Positions 1 to 8,111 of a DNA stretch of 52,749 nucleotides are shown in pieces. The number at the start of each line of letters is the position of its first letter. Within the stretch, counting starts at the first letter, position 1. Origin of the DNA: Deltaproteobacteria bacterium (GTDB lineage: Bacteria > Desulfobacterota > RBG-13-43-22); NCBI GenBank assembly GCA_016208255.1, contig JACQYK010000172.1, positions 1 to 52,749 of the forward strand, written 5' to 3'. Position numbers and translations under genes: made by a program. Below the pieces are notes generated by a model. That model had not been told where the DNA came from and did no database searches. It was given only the letters and a program-made list of their open reading frames with translations.

Positions 1-12
1 GCTAAAGTCTTT

Positions 13-279
13 ATGTTTTATTTTTTAATAAAAAAGCGGCTGCGAGAATGGGCCTCTAAACGGCTCGTCGGAGCAGCCGCCTTCCATCGTACCATTGTAC
101 CACAACATGTTGGGGGTACCCATGAAAAACCCTGGAGCCCCATTATTAAATCTGGAAACTTTCATTTCAACCCTATTGGAAAGGTACACGGTATAAAAAA
201 TACTGTTAATGAGCCTTTAACAGTAATTTCGATTTCCAGTCCAGCATTGGAAGACCCTGATGAAAATTTTGTAGAATAA
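13..279 (+). pseudogene. cupin-like C-terminal fragment
   Basis: This is an 88-residue reading frame. Its second half reads like the C-terminal half of a small cupin: a stretch of the form G-x-F-x-F-x-P-x-G-x-x-HG-I-x-N, then a strand ending in ISISSPAL. The upstream part, where cupins carry the first metal-binding motif, does not look like a cupin, and the first 30 codons run through a hairpin at 36-80. The frame is followed by a terminator at 315-344. It may be a decayed or truncated cupin gene, or the gene may have lost its 5' end to rearrangement. No function can be assigned. Confidence 0.35.
36..80 (-). terminator. GC-rich hairpin followed by T-run on the minus strand
   Basis: GCGGCTGC (36-43) and GCAGCCGC (73-80) form a perfect 8-bp stem. 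On the minus strand the stem is followed by a run of T (plus-strand A-run 31-35 and beyond), which resembles a Rho-independent terminator. The loop is long (29 nt). No minus-strand gene ends directly before it, so its role is uncertain. Confidence 0.35.
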
Positions 280-314
280 CCTCAATGATTGATCTATTTT
301 TTATTGTTAAAGTC

Positions 315-344
315 AAAGGCAGGGTCGTTTGGCTCTGCCTTTTT
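315..344. terminator. bidirectional intrinsic terminator
   Basis: AAAGGCAG (315-322) pairs with CTGCCTTT (335-342) around a 12-nt loop and is followed by more T on the plus strand. The flanking A-run makes it work on the minus strand too. It lies between the end of the plus-strand cupin-like frame (279) and the end of the minus-strand nucleotidyltransferase gene (506), as expected for convergent genes. Nothing convincing is coded between 345 and 505. Confidence 0.6.
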
Positions 345-505
345 GCATATTTGAAATAGTAATTGTTGATTTTCGGAACGATAGGGCTCCAACATTAGTT
401 GGTGAAGTCCAAGGAAGAGGAAATATTGATAATGCTTATCAGATCGAGTATCTTGCAGGTCTCTTGAGTTTTCAACCCCCCAACGGTTTTCTCATTACCC
501 GGAAC

Positions 506-1015
506 TCAAATCCCTTTCCCTTTATCTTTACTTGAATCTATCAACCTTTGAAGAAAATGGCGATCCTGAATATCCTTGGGTCGAATACCTAATTTAGTTT
601 CTATCAATAAAGAGGGACTGAGATAGGGGATGGAAACCCCGTTTAACTCTTCATAATGGATATGGTCTTTTGCATTCGAATAGGTAACCTCACCTGCCTT
701 TGCCAGTAAATCAACAGTGATTTCCCCGGAGATTCGTACGACCTGATATTGGCCTAAATCCGTTTCGGCAATTTGATCCACTTCCCCATCAGGAATATAG
801 GCCAGGGCTTTTTTGATGCTGGCAATATTTTCAGGGGAATCCTCAACCAGCAGGTCGATATCTCCGGTGGCCCTAACATAACCGAAATGGATAATCGCTA
901 ATCCGCCCACAACAACATATTTGACCTTCTGGGTATTCAAGTGACGACATAAAATGATCAGGTCTTCAAGGGTCGGGATTCTCGAATACTCTTTATGATC
1001 ATCATTTCCATCCAT
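506..1015 (-). CDS. nucleotidyltransferase-fold protein, toxin-antitoxin-like
   Basis: This 169-residue protein carries the nucleotidyltransferase signature of the AbiEii/MNT-like superfamily: VVGG-x-A near residues 35-40, then an R-x-T-x-DIDLL motif supplying the paired metal-binding aspartates. Such small proteins are often encoded with a small partner in toxin-antitoxin-like pairs, where the enzyme transfers nucleotides to a protein or tRNA. Here the partner is the upstream gene at 958-1176, which overlaps it by 58 nt, so the two are probably translated together. The target is unknown. The start is the ATG at 1013-1015, preceded by a purine-rich GAAGAGG; other in-frame starts are possible. 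Confidence 0.6.
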   Translation of the reverse strand: MDGNDDHKEYSRIPTLEDLIILCRHLNTQKVKYVVVGGLAIIHFGYVRATGDIDLLVEDSPENIASIKKALAYIPDGEVDQIAETDLGQYQVVRISGEITVDLLAKAGEVTYSNAKDHIHYEELNGVSIPYLSPSLLIETKLGIRPKDIQDRHFLQRLIDSSKDKGKGI

Positions 1016-1176
1016 TGATCGGCCTCTTCAAAGGTTTTAAACTTGTAAAGCCCTCGCGGACAAACTCCGATGCCCCCCCTGAGTTGATGAACCGTTTTCA
1101 GCCATTGATCAGCCTCTCCCGGAGAGGGATTCCAGCCTTTCCTCTTTCCAATCTGCTTTTGTCTGTTTTCTTCCAT
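958..1176 (-). CDS. small partner protein upstream of nucleotidyltransferase
   Basis: This 72-residue hydrophilic protein is rich in Lys, Arg and Trp, with a C-terminal stretch of the form RGLYKFKTFEEADQW. I recognise that pattern as typical of small proteins encoded next to minimal nucleotidyltransferases, but I cannot name the family. Its 3' end overlaps the next gene by 58 nt, which suggests translational coupling. By position it could be an antitoxin or a substrate-binding partner. No signal peptide or membrane segment is visible. Confidence 0.5.
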   Translation of the reverse strand: MEENRQKQIGKRKGWNPSPGEADQWLKTVHQLRGGIGVCPRGLYKFKTFEEADQWMEMMIIKSIRESRPLKT

Positions 1177-1263
1177 AGTTCCTTAAAAAATTGATGGATA
1201 AGAGTGATTTGAAAAAAATTGTTTTTTCTTTATTATTAAGCCGTTCGCCTCACCCCTGTATCG

Positions 1264-2742
1264 TTATTCCTCAATCTGCCAGACCGTCCCCTGCGGCGTG
1301 TCTTTGATCAGCACTTTAATTTCCTTCAGACGGTCCCGAAGCGTATCGGCCCGGGTCCAGTCCTTTTCTTTACGGGCCTGGTTGCGTTCGGCGATTAGCC
1401 GCTCAATCTCCTCAACTGACAAACCTTTCAGATTCAGGAGTCTGTTTTGTTCCTGGTCTAAAAAATCCTGAGGCGGTAGGGTCAGGATACCCAGAATTTG
1501 GCCGTACTGTTTAAACAAACCGGCAGCCTGTTCAAATTGATCGGCGAGACCTTTTATTTCTTTTGGGCGCACCGTATCCATGATCCGGTTCAGCTGCCGG
1601 GCCACTTCATACAGGTGCCCGATGGCTTGGGCGGTGTTAAAATCATCCTCCATGGCCTGTTGAAAATTTTTCTCGAAACCGAGAATCGCTTCTTCCGTCT
1701 CCTGGATCCGTTCCCGGGTCAGGGGCTGATTTTCCTTATTTTGAAGACGCCCCTCCGGATGTTCCAAATCCTTAAGCAGGGTATAAAGGCGCCGAAGCCC
1801 CATTTGGGCTTCCTGCATGGCTTGTTCGGAATAATCCAGGGGAGACCGGTAATGGCGGGAAAGAAGCAGGAGCCGTATGCCTTCCGGATGAAATCGCCGG
1901 GTTATTTCCTGAATGGTTAAAAAGTTACCCAGGGACTTTGACATTTTCTCACCCTGGATGGTCACAAACCCGTTATGCACCCAATAACGGGCCAGGGGTT
2001 GGCGGGAAACGGCCTTGGATTGGGCCAATTCATTTTCATGATGAGGGAAGAGGAGGTCCTTCCCGCCCCCGTGAAGGTCAAAAGTCTCTCCGAGATAACG
2101 GGAACTCATAGCCGAGCATTCGATATGCCAACCCGGCCGCCCGGGCCCCCAGGGGCTGTCCCAGACCGGCTCTCCGGGTTTCCCGCTTTTCCACAGGGCG
2201 AAGTCCATGGGATGTCGTTTCCGGGGATCCACCTCGATCCTGGCCCCGGCCTGCATCTCTTCCAGGTTGCGATTGGAAAGCGATCCATATTCCGGAAAAT
2301 TCTCCACGGCGAAGAAGACGTCTCCATCGACCACATAGGCGGTACCCTGGTCGACGAGTTTTTGAACCAGGCTGATTATTTCCGGGACATGCTCGGTGGC
2401 CCGGGGTTCATAGTCCGGAGGGTAAACCCCCAGGGTCTTCATGTCCGATTCAAACTCGTGGATGAACCTTTCCGCCAACAGGGCCGGTTCCACACCGGTT
2501 TCCCGGGCCCGGGTGATGATCTTATCGTCGATATCGGTAAAGTTGCGCACATAGGTCACTTTAAAGCCCTGGGAACGCAGAAAACGGACGATGACATCAA
2601 AGACAATCATCGACCGGGCATGACCGATATGACAACTGTCATAGACCGTTACCCCGCAAACATAGATGCCCACCTGAGGTGGATGGAGGGGGTTAAAGGA
2701 TTCTTTTTGCCTTGTTTGAGAATTATATATTCTAAGGGACAT
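1264..2742 (-). CDS. cysS: cysteinyl-tRNA synthetase
   Basis: This class I aminoacyl-tRNA synthetase charges tRNA-Cys with cysteine in the cytoplasm. At 492 residues it is slightly longer than the usual 460-490. The HIGH motif is at residues 38-41 and KMSKS at 266-270. The zinc ligands expected of CysRS are all present: C29, C209, H234 and E238. The C-terminal DALR-like helical domain and tRNA-binding tail complete the protein. The start is the ATG at 2740-2742 giving MSLRIYN. The upstream spacer to ispF is about 430 bp and holds a palindromic repeat rather than a gene, so cysS may have its own promoter. CysRS belongs next to ispD/ispF in many bacteria. Confidence 0.97.
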   Translation of the reverse strand: MSLRIYNSQTRQKESFNPLHPPQVGIYVCGVTVYDSCHIGHARSMIVFDVIVRFLRSQGFKVTYVRNFTDIDDKIITRARETGVEPALLAERFIHEFESDMKTLGVYPPDYEPRATEHVPEIISLVQKLVDQGTAYVVDGDVFFAVENFPEYGSLSNRNLEEMQAGARIEVDPRKRHPMDFALWKSGKPGEPVWDSPWGPGRPGWHIECSAMSSRYLGETFDLHGGGKDLLFPHHENELAQSKAVSRQPLARYWVHNGFVTIQGEKMSKSLGNFLTIQEITRRFHPEGIRLLLLSRHYRSPLDYSEQAMQEAQMGLRRLYTLLKDLEHPEGRLQNKENQPLTRERIQETEEAILGFEKNFQQAMEDDFNTAQAIGHLYEVARQLNRIMDTVRPKEIKGLADQFEQAAGLFKQYGQILGILTLPPQDFLDQEQNRLLNLKGLSVEEIERLIAERNQARKEKDWTRADTLRDRLKEIKVLIKDTPQGTVWQIEE

Positions 2743-2928
2743 CTTGAAGCTCCGGATTTGAAAATACGATTCTCGATACCTGATACCCGATCCAGGATAC
2801 CGAATGTTTTTGATGAACTGACCTTTTTTAAGTCCAATTTATTGTCATGCAAGATGCCTGACCTATTAATTACTCCGGCAGTAAAATATATAAAAGGAGT
2901 CGTTTTTAAAAGAGTTTAAATTTAGTAA

Positions 2929-3090
2929 TGATGGACTTGTAAGAAGTCGTCACCCCGGTGAAAACCGGGGTCCAGGTGGTTTCTAACTTCTTAAAATCCC
3001 TGGATTCCGACTTCCGCTCGACTTCCCCTGGAAGTCTTTTCTTGAGGTCGGTAAAACCGACCGACCGGAATGACGGTGACAGACTTTAGG
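2929..3090. repeat. palindromic MITE-like element, copy A
   Basis: The spacer between ispF and cysS holds an element that starts with TGATGGACTTGTAAGAAGTC. It contains a CCCCGGT-GAAA-ACCGGGG hairpin (about 2952-2968) and a GGTCGGT...ACCGACC hairpin (about 3046-3066), and ends near GACGGTGACAGACTTT. Its reverse complement matches most of the element at 13249-13481 over about 145 bp. No coding capacity is seen in it. Confidence 0.75.
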
Positions 3091-3129
3091 ATTTTATGCA
3101 ATTTAATTGCCGTTATAATAGTTTAATTG

Positions 3130-3160
3130 AACGAGCAACCAGAAACGAGCATCGAGCAAC
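3130..3160. repeat. short degenerate ACGAGCAAC repeat
   Basis: Three imperfect copies of a roughly 9-nt unit (ACGAGCAAC / ACGAGCATC / GAGCAAC) lie just downstream of ispF. They resemble units in the spacers at 22380-22450 and 23458-23526. Confidence 0.55.
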
Positions 3161-3176
3161 AAAAATCAAACATGCG

Positions 3177-3671
3177 TTATTCGATATCGTTTTTAACCAG
3201 CAGGGCCACGGCATAAGCCGCAATCCCTTCCTGACGTCCGGGGAAACCCAGGCCTTCGGTAGTCGTAGCCTTGATACTGATCTGTTCGGCAGATACTTCT
3301 AAGACCGAAGCCAAAGCGGCCTGCATTTTTTCCACAAAGGGGGCCAGGTTGGGTTCCTGAGCGACGATCGTGGTGTCCACGTTCCCTATCTTATAACCTT
3401 TTTGATGGATCAGGAGATAGACTTTTTTCAGCAAATGCAAACTGGAGATCCCTTTATATTGGGGATCCGAATCCGGAAAATGACGCCCCAAATCCCCAAG
3501 ACTCCCTGCCCCTAAAAGGGCATCCCCCAGGGCATGGCACAAGACATCGGCGTCCGAATGCCCGGTCAGACCTTGCTCAAAGGGGATCTCAATTCCTCCT
3601 AAGATTAAGGGCCTTCCCTTTGACAGGCGATGGACGTCATAGCCCACCCCGATACGGAAGGAGAAGCTCAT
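3177..3671 (-). CDS. ispF: 2-C-methyl-D-erythritol 2,4-cyclodiphosphate synthase
   Basis: IspF converts 4-diphosphocytidyl-methylerythritol 2-phosphate into the cyclic diphosphate, releasing CMP, in the non-mevalonate isoprenoid pathway. The 164-residue length is normal. The metal ligands D12, H14 (motif GYDVHRL) and H46 (motif GHSDADVLCHALGDALLGA) are visible, as is the C-terminal region with ATTTEGLGFPGR and the substrate-binding loop. Its ATG overlaps the ispD stop by 4 nt (ATGA), so ispD and ispF are one translationally coupled unit. The enzyme works as a homotrimer. Confidence 0.97.
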   Translation of the reverse strand: MSFSFRIGVGYDVHRLSKGRPLILGGIEIPFEQGLTGHSDADVLCHALGDALLGAGSLGDLGRHFPDSDPQYKGISSLHLLKKVYLLIHQKGYKIGNVDTTIVAQEPNLAPFVEKMQAALASVLEVSAEQISIKATTTEGLGFPGRQEGIAAYAVALLVKNDIE

Positions 3672-4363
3672 TTCCCTTGCTTACCCCTGGGGAAAAGGGC
3701 CTCCGCCAAGATCAGGTCTTCGGGGGTGGTAATCTTGATATTGGAATAATCACCTGGGATTAAGGTAACCGGGTATCCCAGTCGTTCCACCAGGTAGGCA
3801 TCGTCGGTACCCAGAATCTCTTCCCGATGAGCCTTTTGGTAGGATTTCATAAGCAGGGGGAATTGAAAAGTTTGGGGGGTCTGGGCCAGCCAGATTTCCT
3901 CCCTGGGCAAGGTCTGGATCTTTTTACCGGCAGCGGCTCGTTTGACCGTATCACGGGCTAAAACGCCAACCACGGCCGCTCCGTTTTTTTGGGCCGCGTC
4001 AACGCTTCGGGCAATCAACCGGGAGCTGATAAGAGGGCGAACCCCGTCATGGACCACGACGATTGAGCATCCGGCAGAAATGGCGTTCAGACCATTCCAG
4101 ACCGAATATTGGCGCACTCTCCCGCCCCTGACCACTTTAAGAACTTTCTTAAAGTGATATTTTTCAACAATCTCTTTTTGGACCATATCCATCTGTTCCT
4201 CGGGGACTATAACATAGATCCCATCGATGGCGGAACAGTCTTCAAAAACCTGGAGCGTTTGAGCCAATATGGGTTTTCCTCCCAAAGAAAGATACTGTTT
4301 GGGGGTCGAAGATTGCATGCGTTGGCCTTTTCCGGCTGCTGTAATTAAGGCGATGGTTTTCAC
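3668..4363 (-). CDS. ispD: 2-C-methyl-D-erythritol 4-phosphate cytidylyltransferase
   Basis: IspD attaches CMP to methylerythritol 4-phosphate, the third step of the MEP isoprenoid route. The 231 residues begin with the nucleotide-binding signature ALITAAGKGQRM and contain VVVHDGVRPL and LAQTPQTF, all typical of the family. It is the first gene of the ispD-ispF pair. About 50 bp upstream of its start begins the inverted-repeat element at 4415-4592, so any promoter must lie in or beside that element. Confidence 0.97.
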   Translation of the reverse strand: MKTIALITAAGKGQRMQSSTPKQYLSLGGKPILAQTLQVFEDCSAIDGIYVIVPEEQMDMVQKEIVEKYHFKKVLKVVRGGRVRQYSVWNGLNAISAGCSIVVVHDGVRPLISSRLIARSVDAAQKNGAAVVGVLARDTVKRAAAGKKIQTLPREEIWLAQTPQTFQFPLLMKSYQKAHREEILGTDDAYLVERLGYPVTLIPGDYSNIKITTPEDLILAEALFPRGKQGK

Positions 4364-4414
4364 AAAAGACTCTCAAAAACGGATACTTCTTTAGGTGGTC
4401 GAAGGAAAATTCTT

Positions 4415-4592
4415 CTCCACCGCAAAGACGCAAAGAACGCAGAGAGTATCATTTTTGTTCAATCCCCGGAGAGGCGGGATTGAACAAACCAACTCTGGCC
4501 TCCGGCCAATTATTTTCCTGACGGGTGATGAATCTTATCCCGCCGCTGCGGGATAAAGTTGTTACTTTGCGCTCTTTGCGTCTTTGCGGTGA
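4415..4592. repeat. inverted-repeat element with CACCGCAAAGACGCAAAG ends
   Basis: CACCGCAAAGACGCAAAG (4417-4434) recurs in inverted form as CTTTGCG(T)CTTTGCGGTG near 4573-4591, giving terminal inverted repeats of about 25 bp. Shorter hairpins lie inside, such as the CCGCCGCTGCGGGATAA region near 4540. It codes for nothing recognisable. It sits between ispD and the 3' end of rnpB. I know this end sequence as a common dispersed repeat in deltaproteobacterial genomes. Confidence 0.75.
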
Positions 4593-4599
4593 AATAAAA

Positions 4600-5054
<455 letters not shown>

Positions 5055-5065
5055 CTGTATTTAAA

Positions 5066-5140
5066 AAGTTCGGAGTATGGAGTAATGAGTTGGGAGTAAG
5101 AACAAACGTCTCCGAACTCCGAACTCATTACTCCGAACTT
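5066..5140. repeat. imperfect hairpin of TTCGGAGT units upstream of rnpB
   Basis: Two arms of about 31 nt (5066-5096 and 5110-5140) are imperfect inverted repeats, beginning and ending with AAGTTCGGAGTA / TACTCCGAACTT. They are built from a degenerate TTCGGAGT unit. The arms lie directly before the 5' end of RNase P RNA, where the promoter should be. The same unit occurs inside rnpB (4829-4866) and at 34357-34400. Confidence 0.65.
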
Positions 5141-5173
5141 AAAAGACCCCGTCTCTCTTAATGGTTCTCCTCG

Positions 5174-5617
5174 TCACACGTCACTTGTCACTTTTCTTTT
5201 TATGGCCTCATTGGCCATCCGGTCCGCATCCCGGTTTTGCTCTCTTGGGATATGAATTATATCATACTTCGAAAATTTCAGCAAAAGATCTTGAACCTGA
5301 TGGAACAAGAGGCCCAATCTTGGATTCTTGACCCGATAATGCCCGTTTAATTGTCGAACCAGAAGTTCTGAATCCATATGGATACGAATCTCCTGAACCC
5401 CACGGGACAAAGCCCGTTGAAGTCCCAATATCAGGGCCTGATATTCGGCCTCATTATTAGTGGCCGGACCTAAATATTTGCCTTCCTTTACCGAATCGGA
5501 ATTTTGATCATTGATCAACACCCAACCTGCCCCGGCCGGACCGGGATTGCCTTTAGAAGCCCCGTCCGTAAAGAGCTGCCAGCGGGATAATCTGATTTTA
5601 TCGGTATGAACAGGCAA
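5174..5617 (-). CDS. rnhA: ribonuclease HI
   Basis: This enzyme cleaves the RNA strand of RNA-DNA hybrids. The 147 residues form a single RNase H fold with the acidic active site visible: D18 (FTDGASKGNPG), E58 (NNEAEY), D82 (HMDSELL) and D132 (NRDADRMAN). The NNEAEY and NxxADxLAN-type motifs place it with the short bacterial and archaeal RNase HI proteins related to Bacillus YpeP/RnhC-like forms, rather than with the E. coli type, which has an extra basic handle. It lies about 120 bp upstream of rnpB on the same strand and may be co-transcribed with it. Confidence 0.93.
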   Translation of the reverse strand: MPVHTDKIRLSRWQLFTDGASKGNPGPAGAGWVLINDQNSDSVKEGKYLGPATNNEAEYQALILGLQRALSRGVQEIRIHMDSELLVRQLNGHYRVKNPRLGLLFHQVQDLLLKFSKYDIIHIPREQNRDADRMANEAIKRKVTSDV

Positions 5618-5653
5618 AATAACTCCTTTAAGTTAGTTCGAAAATAGGAAATT

Positions 5654-5712
5654 CAATCAGTTCTGGACCCCCGCTTTCTCGGGGGTGACCGTCCATCTGA
5701 CTTTTTACGAGG
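5654..5712. repeat. partial palindromic element with one MITE-like end, copy D
   Basis: ACCCCCGCTTTCTCGGGGGT (5667-5686 region) is a hairpin followed by GACCGTCC and then by GACTTTTTACGAGGCAATC. The last string matches the terminus of the elements at 13249-13481 and 31801-31934. The rest of the 5618-5887 spacer holds another GTCGAG hairpin near 5768-5784 and no gene. Confidence 0.55.
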
Positions 5713-5887
5713 CAATCAAGGTTTAACTTCCACGCCTTTCCTGTGGGTCCCCCTGGGAACCTTTTCTACTCGACGAAGTCGAGCGGCAGAAACCTTGACC
5801 CCTTGGCCCCTTGAATCCTTTGGAATATTTTTCATGCTTCGTGGTGCCTCAAAGAGGCATAAGGTCTAATACTAAAACAGGAACCCA

Positions 5888-6613
5888 TCAGGGCTTTTTA
5901 CTTCCGCCCGATTCGGCAAGATAGAGGATTCGAAGACAACTGGGACAAGGAATGATTTTATCTTTACGATGGAGTTCATTGTACATCTGAGGCGGGATCT
6001 GCATGTGGCAACTCAGACAGGTGGCCTCTTTGGCCTCGGCCACGGCCACCCCCTTGAGACGATCCTTTAAAAATTCATATTGTTTTAAGAGGGAGGAATC
6101 GATCCGGGAGATCAGTCCTTCCCTCTTCTGCTGGATGGCTGTGAATTCTTTTTCATAAGCCTGGCCTTCTTCCTCCAACTGAACTTTTTTGAGCTTTCCT
6201 TCGACCGTCTTGGCTTCCACGGTTTGCTTCAAGACCTTCTCTTTTTGAGTCCCTTCTTCCAGCTTTTCCAGGAATTCCAACAGGAGGTCTTCTTTCCCGC
6301 TCTTCCCTTTTTTTAAATCATCAGTCTCCGTCAACATGGCCTTGTATTCTTTGTTGGTTTTAACCTACATCAATTTGATCTGGCTCTTTTTAATCTTTTG
6401 TTCAAAATCTTCAATTTCCTTCTCCAAACTTTTCCGTTGTTTTTTCAAACCTTCCATTTCCCGGACAAAGGCCTGAAAAGTTTCCTGGGCTTCCTGGATT
6501 TCCCGTTCAACTTTCTCTATTTTCCGGGGAATATCCTCCGCGGCAAAAAGCAGTTCCCGAATGGATTTGTCTACTTGCTGTAATTGGATTAATAAGTTTA
6601 ATTGTTCTTGCAT
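5888..6613 (-). pseudogene. C4-type zinc-ribbon coiled-coil protein, interrupted by one in-frame TAG
   Basis: Read through a single TAG at 6365-6367, this frame gives about 241 residues, the normal length for the CT398-like family: a long N-terminal coiled coil followed by a CxxC...CxxC zinc ribbon (CLSCHMQIPP and CPSC near the end). The TAG falls in the motif Lys-Leu-Met-[stop]-Val-Lys-Thr-Asn-Lys-Glu-Tyr, where the family has Gln, so one C-to-T change (CAG to TAG) explains it. The two pieces are 82 and 149 residues. Function is poorly known; homologues are thought to bind nucleic acid or protein partners. It lies just downstream of the Nif3-like gene, its usual neighbour, with a GGAG ribosome site. 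Confidence 0.8.
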
Positions 6614-6626
6614 GGTATCTCCAAAG

Positions 6627-7745
6627 CTAATAATATTTTAGGTACGGATCACCGGGCTGGATATCTTCCAGGACTTCTATCCCCCAATCATCTGTCTGAC
6701 TTTTTTTTCTCAATTTATCGGCTAAATCCGGAATCACCCATTTTTCCGAGGGGTAATGACCGATCTCAATCAGCGTCAATGACTTTCCCTGGTGAGAAAC
6801 CATTGGATGATAACCGATCTCTCCACAAATAAAAACCTGGGCCCCGGTCGAGCAGGCTGCGGGAATCAAGGCGCCTCCCGAGCCCCCGCAAACCGCAGCC
6901 TTTTGGATCAGGGGAATGATTAACCCGCTGACCCGCAAAGAGGGGACCTCCACCTCCTGCTTCAATCTTTGGATTAACACTTCCCAGGAAACAGGGGGAT
7001 CAAAATGTCCCACCCGGCCCAGACCTATATCCGGCGGGGAATTTTCTACCGGATAAATATCATAGGCCATTTCTTCATAAGGATGGGCCCGACGAATCTT
7101 CTCGATCAGCTCCGGGACATTGGCTCTTGGAATCAAAACCTCCAATCGCCACTCCAAAGCCCTTTCCATTTCGCCGATTGCTCCCAGAAAAGGATGACTG
7201 CCGGCTTCGGCTTTAAAAGTTCCCTCCCCCCGGGATTTGAAGGTACATAACCGATAAGAACCTATGCGACCTGCCCCCATTTCATCCAGGACCGGCATGA
7301 TTTTTTCTTCGTAGCCCATGGGAATAAAAACAACCAGCTTAACCGACTTTTGAAAAGGCTTCTCAATGGGTCGAAGATCGATCAAGCCCAGCCTGAGGGC
7401 TAGAGCCGTGCTGACCCCATCCGGTGCGGAATCCAGATTGGTATGCGCCACCAGAAGGGCGATTTTTTCTTCGGCCATCCGTAAGGCGGTTCGGCCGGGG
7501 TCCTGTTCACTGTTGAGGGAAAAAACCGGTTGAAAAAAAAGGGGGTGGTGGCAGATCAGTAATTGCAGACCGTTTTGGACGGCCCAGGAAACGGAGCGAG
7601 GGGTGGCCTCCAGGGAGATTCCGATCCGTTCGACCGGTTGTTCCGGATCCCCTAATTGGAGCCCGATATGATCCCAGGTTTCAGCCCAACTGGGTGGAAA
7701 TCGGACCTCCATCCATTTCTGGATTTCCCTGATTTTAATCGTCAT
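6627..7745 (-). CDS. Nif3-like dinuclear metal protein (YqfO type)
   Basis: This 372-residue protein belongs to the Nif3/DUF34 family, which forms toroidal hexamers with two metal ions per subunit. Motifs near the N-terminus (GLQLGDP, LICHHPLFF, AHTNLDSAPDGVS) and C-terminus (CGGSGGALIP, ICGEIGYHP, EIGHYPSEKW) supply the metal ligands. A PII-like insert between about residues 130 and 230 (KLVVFIP...HPYEEMAYDIYP) makes it the long bacterial YqfO form. The biological role is unsettled; proposed roles include GTP cyclohydrolase I-like activity and metal handling. It ends with a TAG 14 nt before the start of the zinc-ribbon gene, with which it forms an operon. Confidence 0.9.
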   Translation of the reverse strand: MTIKIREIQKWMEVRFPPSWAETWDHIGLQLGDPEQPVERIGISLEATPRSVSWAVQNGLQLLICHHPLFFQPVFSLNSEQDPGRTALRMAEEKIALLVAHTNLDSAPDGVSTALALRLGLIDLRPIEKPFQKSVKLVVFIPMGYEEKIMPVLDEMGAGRIGSYRLCTFKSRGEGTFKAEAGSHPFLGAIGEMERALEWRLEVLIPRANVPELIEKIRRAHPYEEMAYDIYPVENSPPDIGLGRVGHFDPPVSWEVLIQRLKQEVEVPSLRVSGLIIPLIQKAAVCGGSGGALIPAACSTGAQVFICGEIGYHPMVSHQGKSLTLIEIGHYPSEKWVIPDLADKLRKKSQTDDWGIEVLEDIQPGDPYLKYY

Positions 7746-7802
7746 GTTAGTTCGAAAATAGCGTCATCATTAAAAGAGTTCTATTCCGTATTTGGTGGTG
7801 TC

Positions 7803-7870
7803 ATGCCCCTGGCGGGGCATGACGGGTTCAACAAAAAAAGGGTGCAAACCCTGCGGGCGCACCCTTTTTT
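7803..7870. terminator. pair of hairpins, the second a bidirectional terminator
   Basis: ATGCCCC-TGGC-GGGGCAT (7803-7820) is a perfect hairpin. GGGTGC (7840-7845) and GCACCC (7859-7864) form a second stem, flanked by seven A on one side and six T on the other, so it can terminate in both directions. It lies between the tRNA at 7956-8031 and the Nif3-like gene and probably ends the tRNA transcript. Confidence 0.65.
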
Positions 7871-7955
7871 CACTTCTAACCCCAGAGGGTTTGATTGATA
7901 GTAACTTTCTAACTCCCATAATAATGAACCATATAATCCGCCACAGTATTTGATC

Positions 7956-8031
7956 TGGTGGGCCCACCTGGCCTCGAACCAGGGACCTTCCGGTTATGAG
8001 CCGGTGGCTCTTCCAACTGAGCTATGGGCCC
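7956..8031 (-). tRNA. tRNA with CAU anticodon (elongator Met or Ile2)
   Basis: A complete cloverleaf of 76 nt with encoded CCA runs on the minus strand. The acceptor is GGGCCCA pairing with TGGGCCC, the D arm contains AGCTCAGTTGG, the anticodon loop is CTCATAA within an ACCGG/CCGGT stem, and the T arm is GGTTCGAGG. The anticodon CAU reads AUG as Met, or AUA as Ile if C34 is modified to lysidine; identity elements do not let me choose with confidence. Confidence 0.9.
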
Positions 8032-8111
8032 TTGCTTTTTTAATAAAATTAAATAATATTTAATTTTATATCAGAAGTCAACCAAGAACAGCAAAAACCC
8101 TGGAAATTTGA

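Noticed and set aside
329..535. 68-codon plus-strand frame after the terminator
   Set aside because: It starts inside the terminator stem, overlaps the end of the nucleotidyltransferase gene, and has no recognisable motif or ribosome site.
1975..2919. Long plus-strand reading frame opposite cysS
   Set aside because: It lies entirely antisense to a clear cysS gene and its upstream spacer. Its protein has low-complexity Gly/Pro/His content typical of an antisense shadow.
7770..7967. 65-codon minus-strand frame between the tRNA and the Nif3-like gene
   Set aside because: It runs through two hairpins of a terminator and the tRNA 3' end, so it is not a gene.
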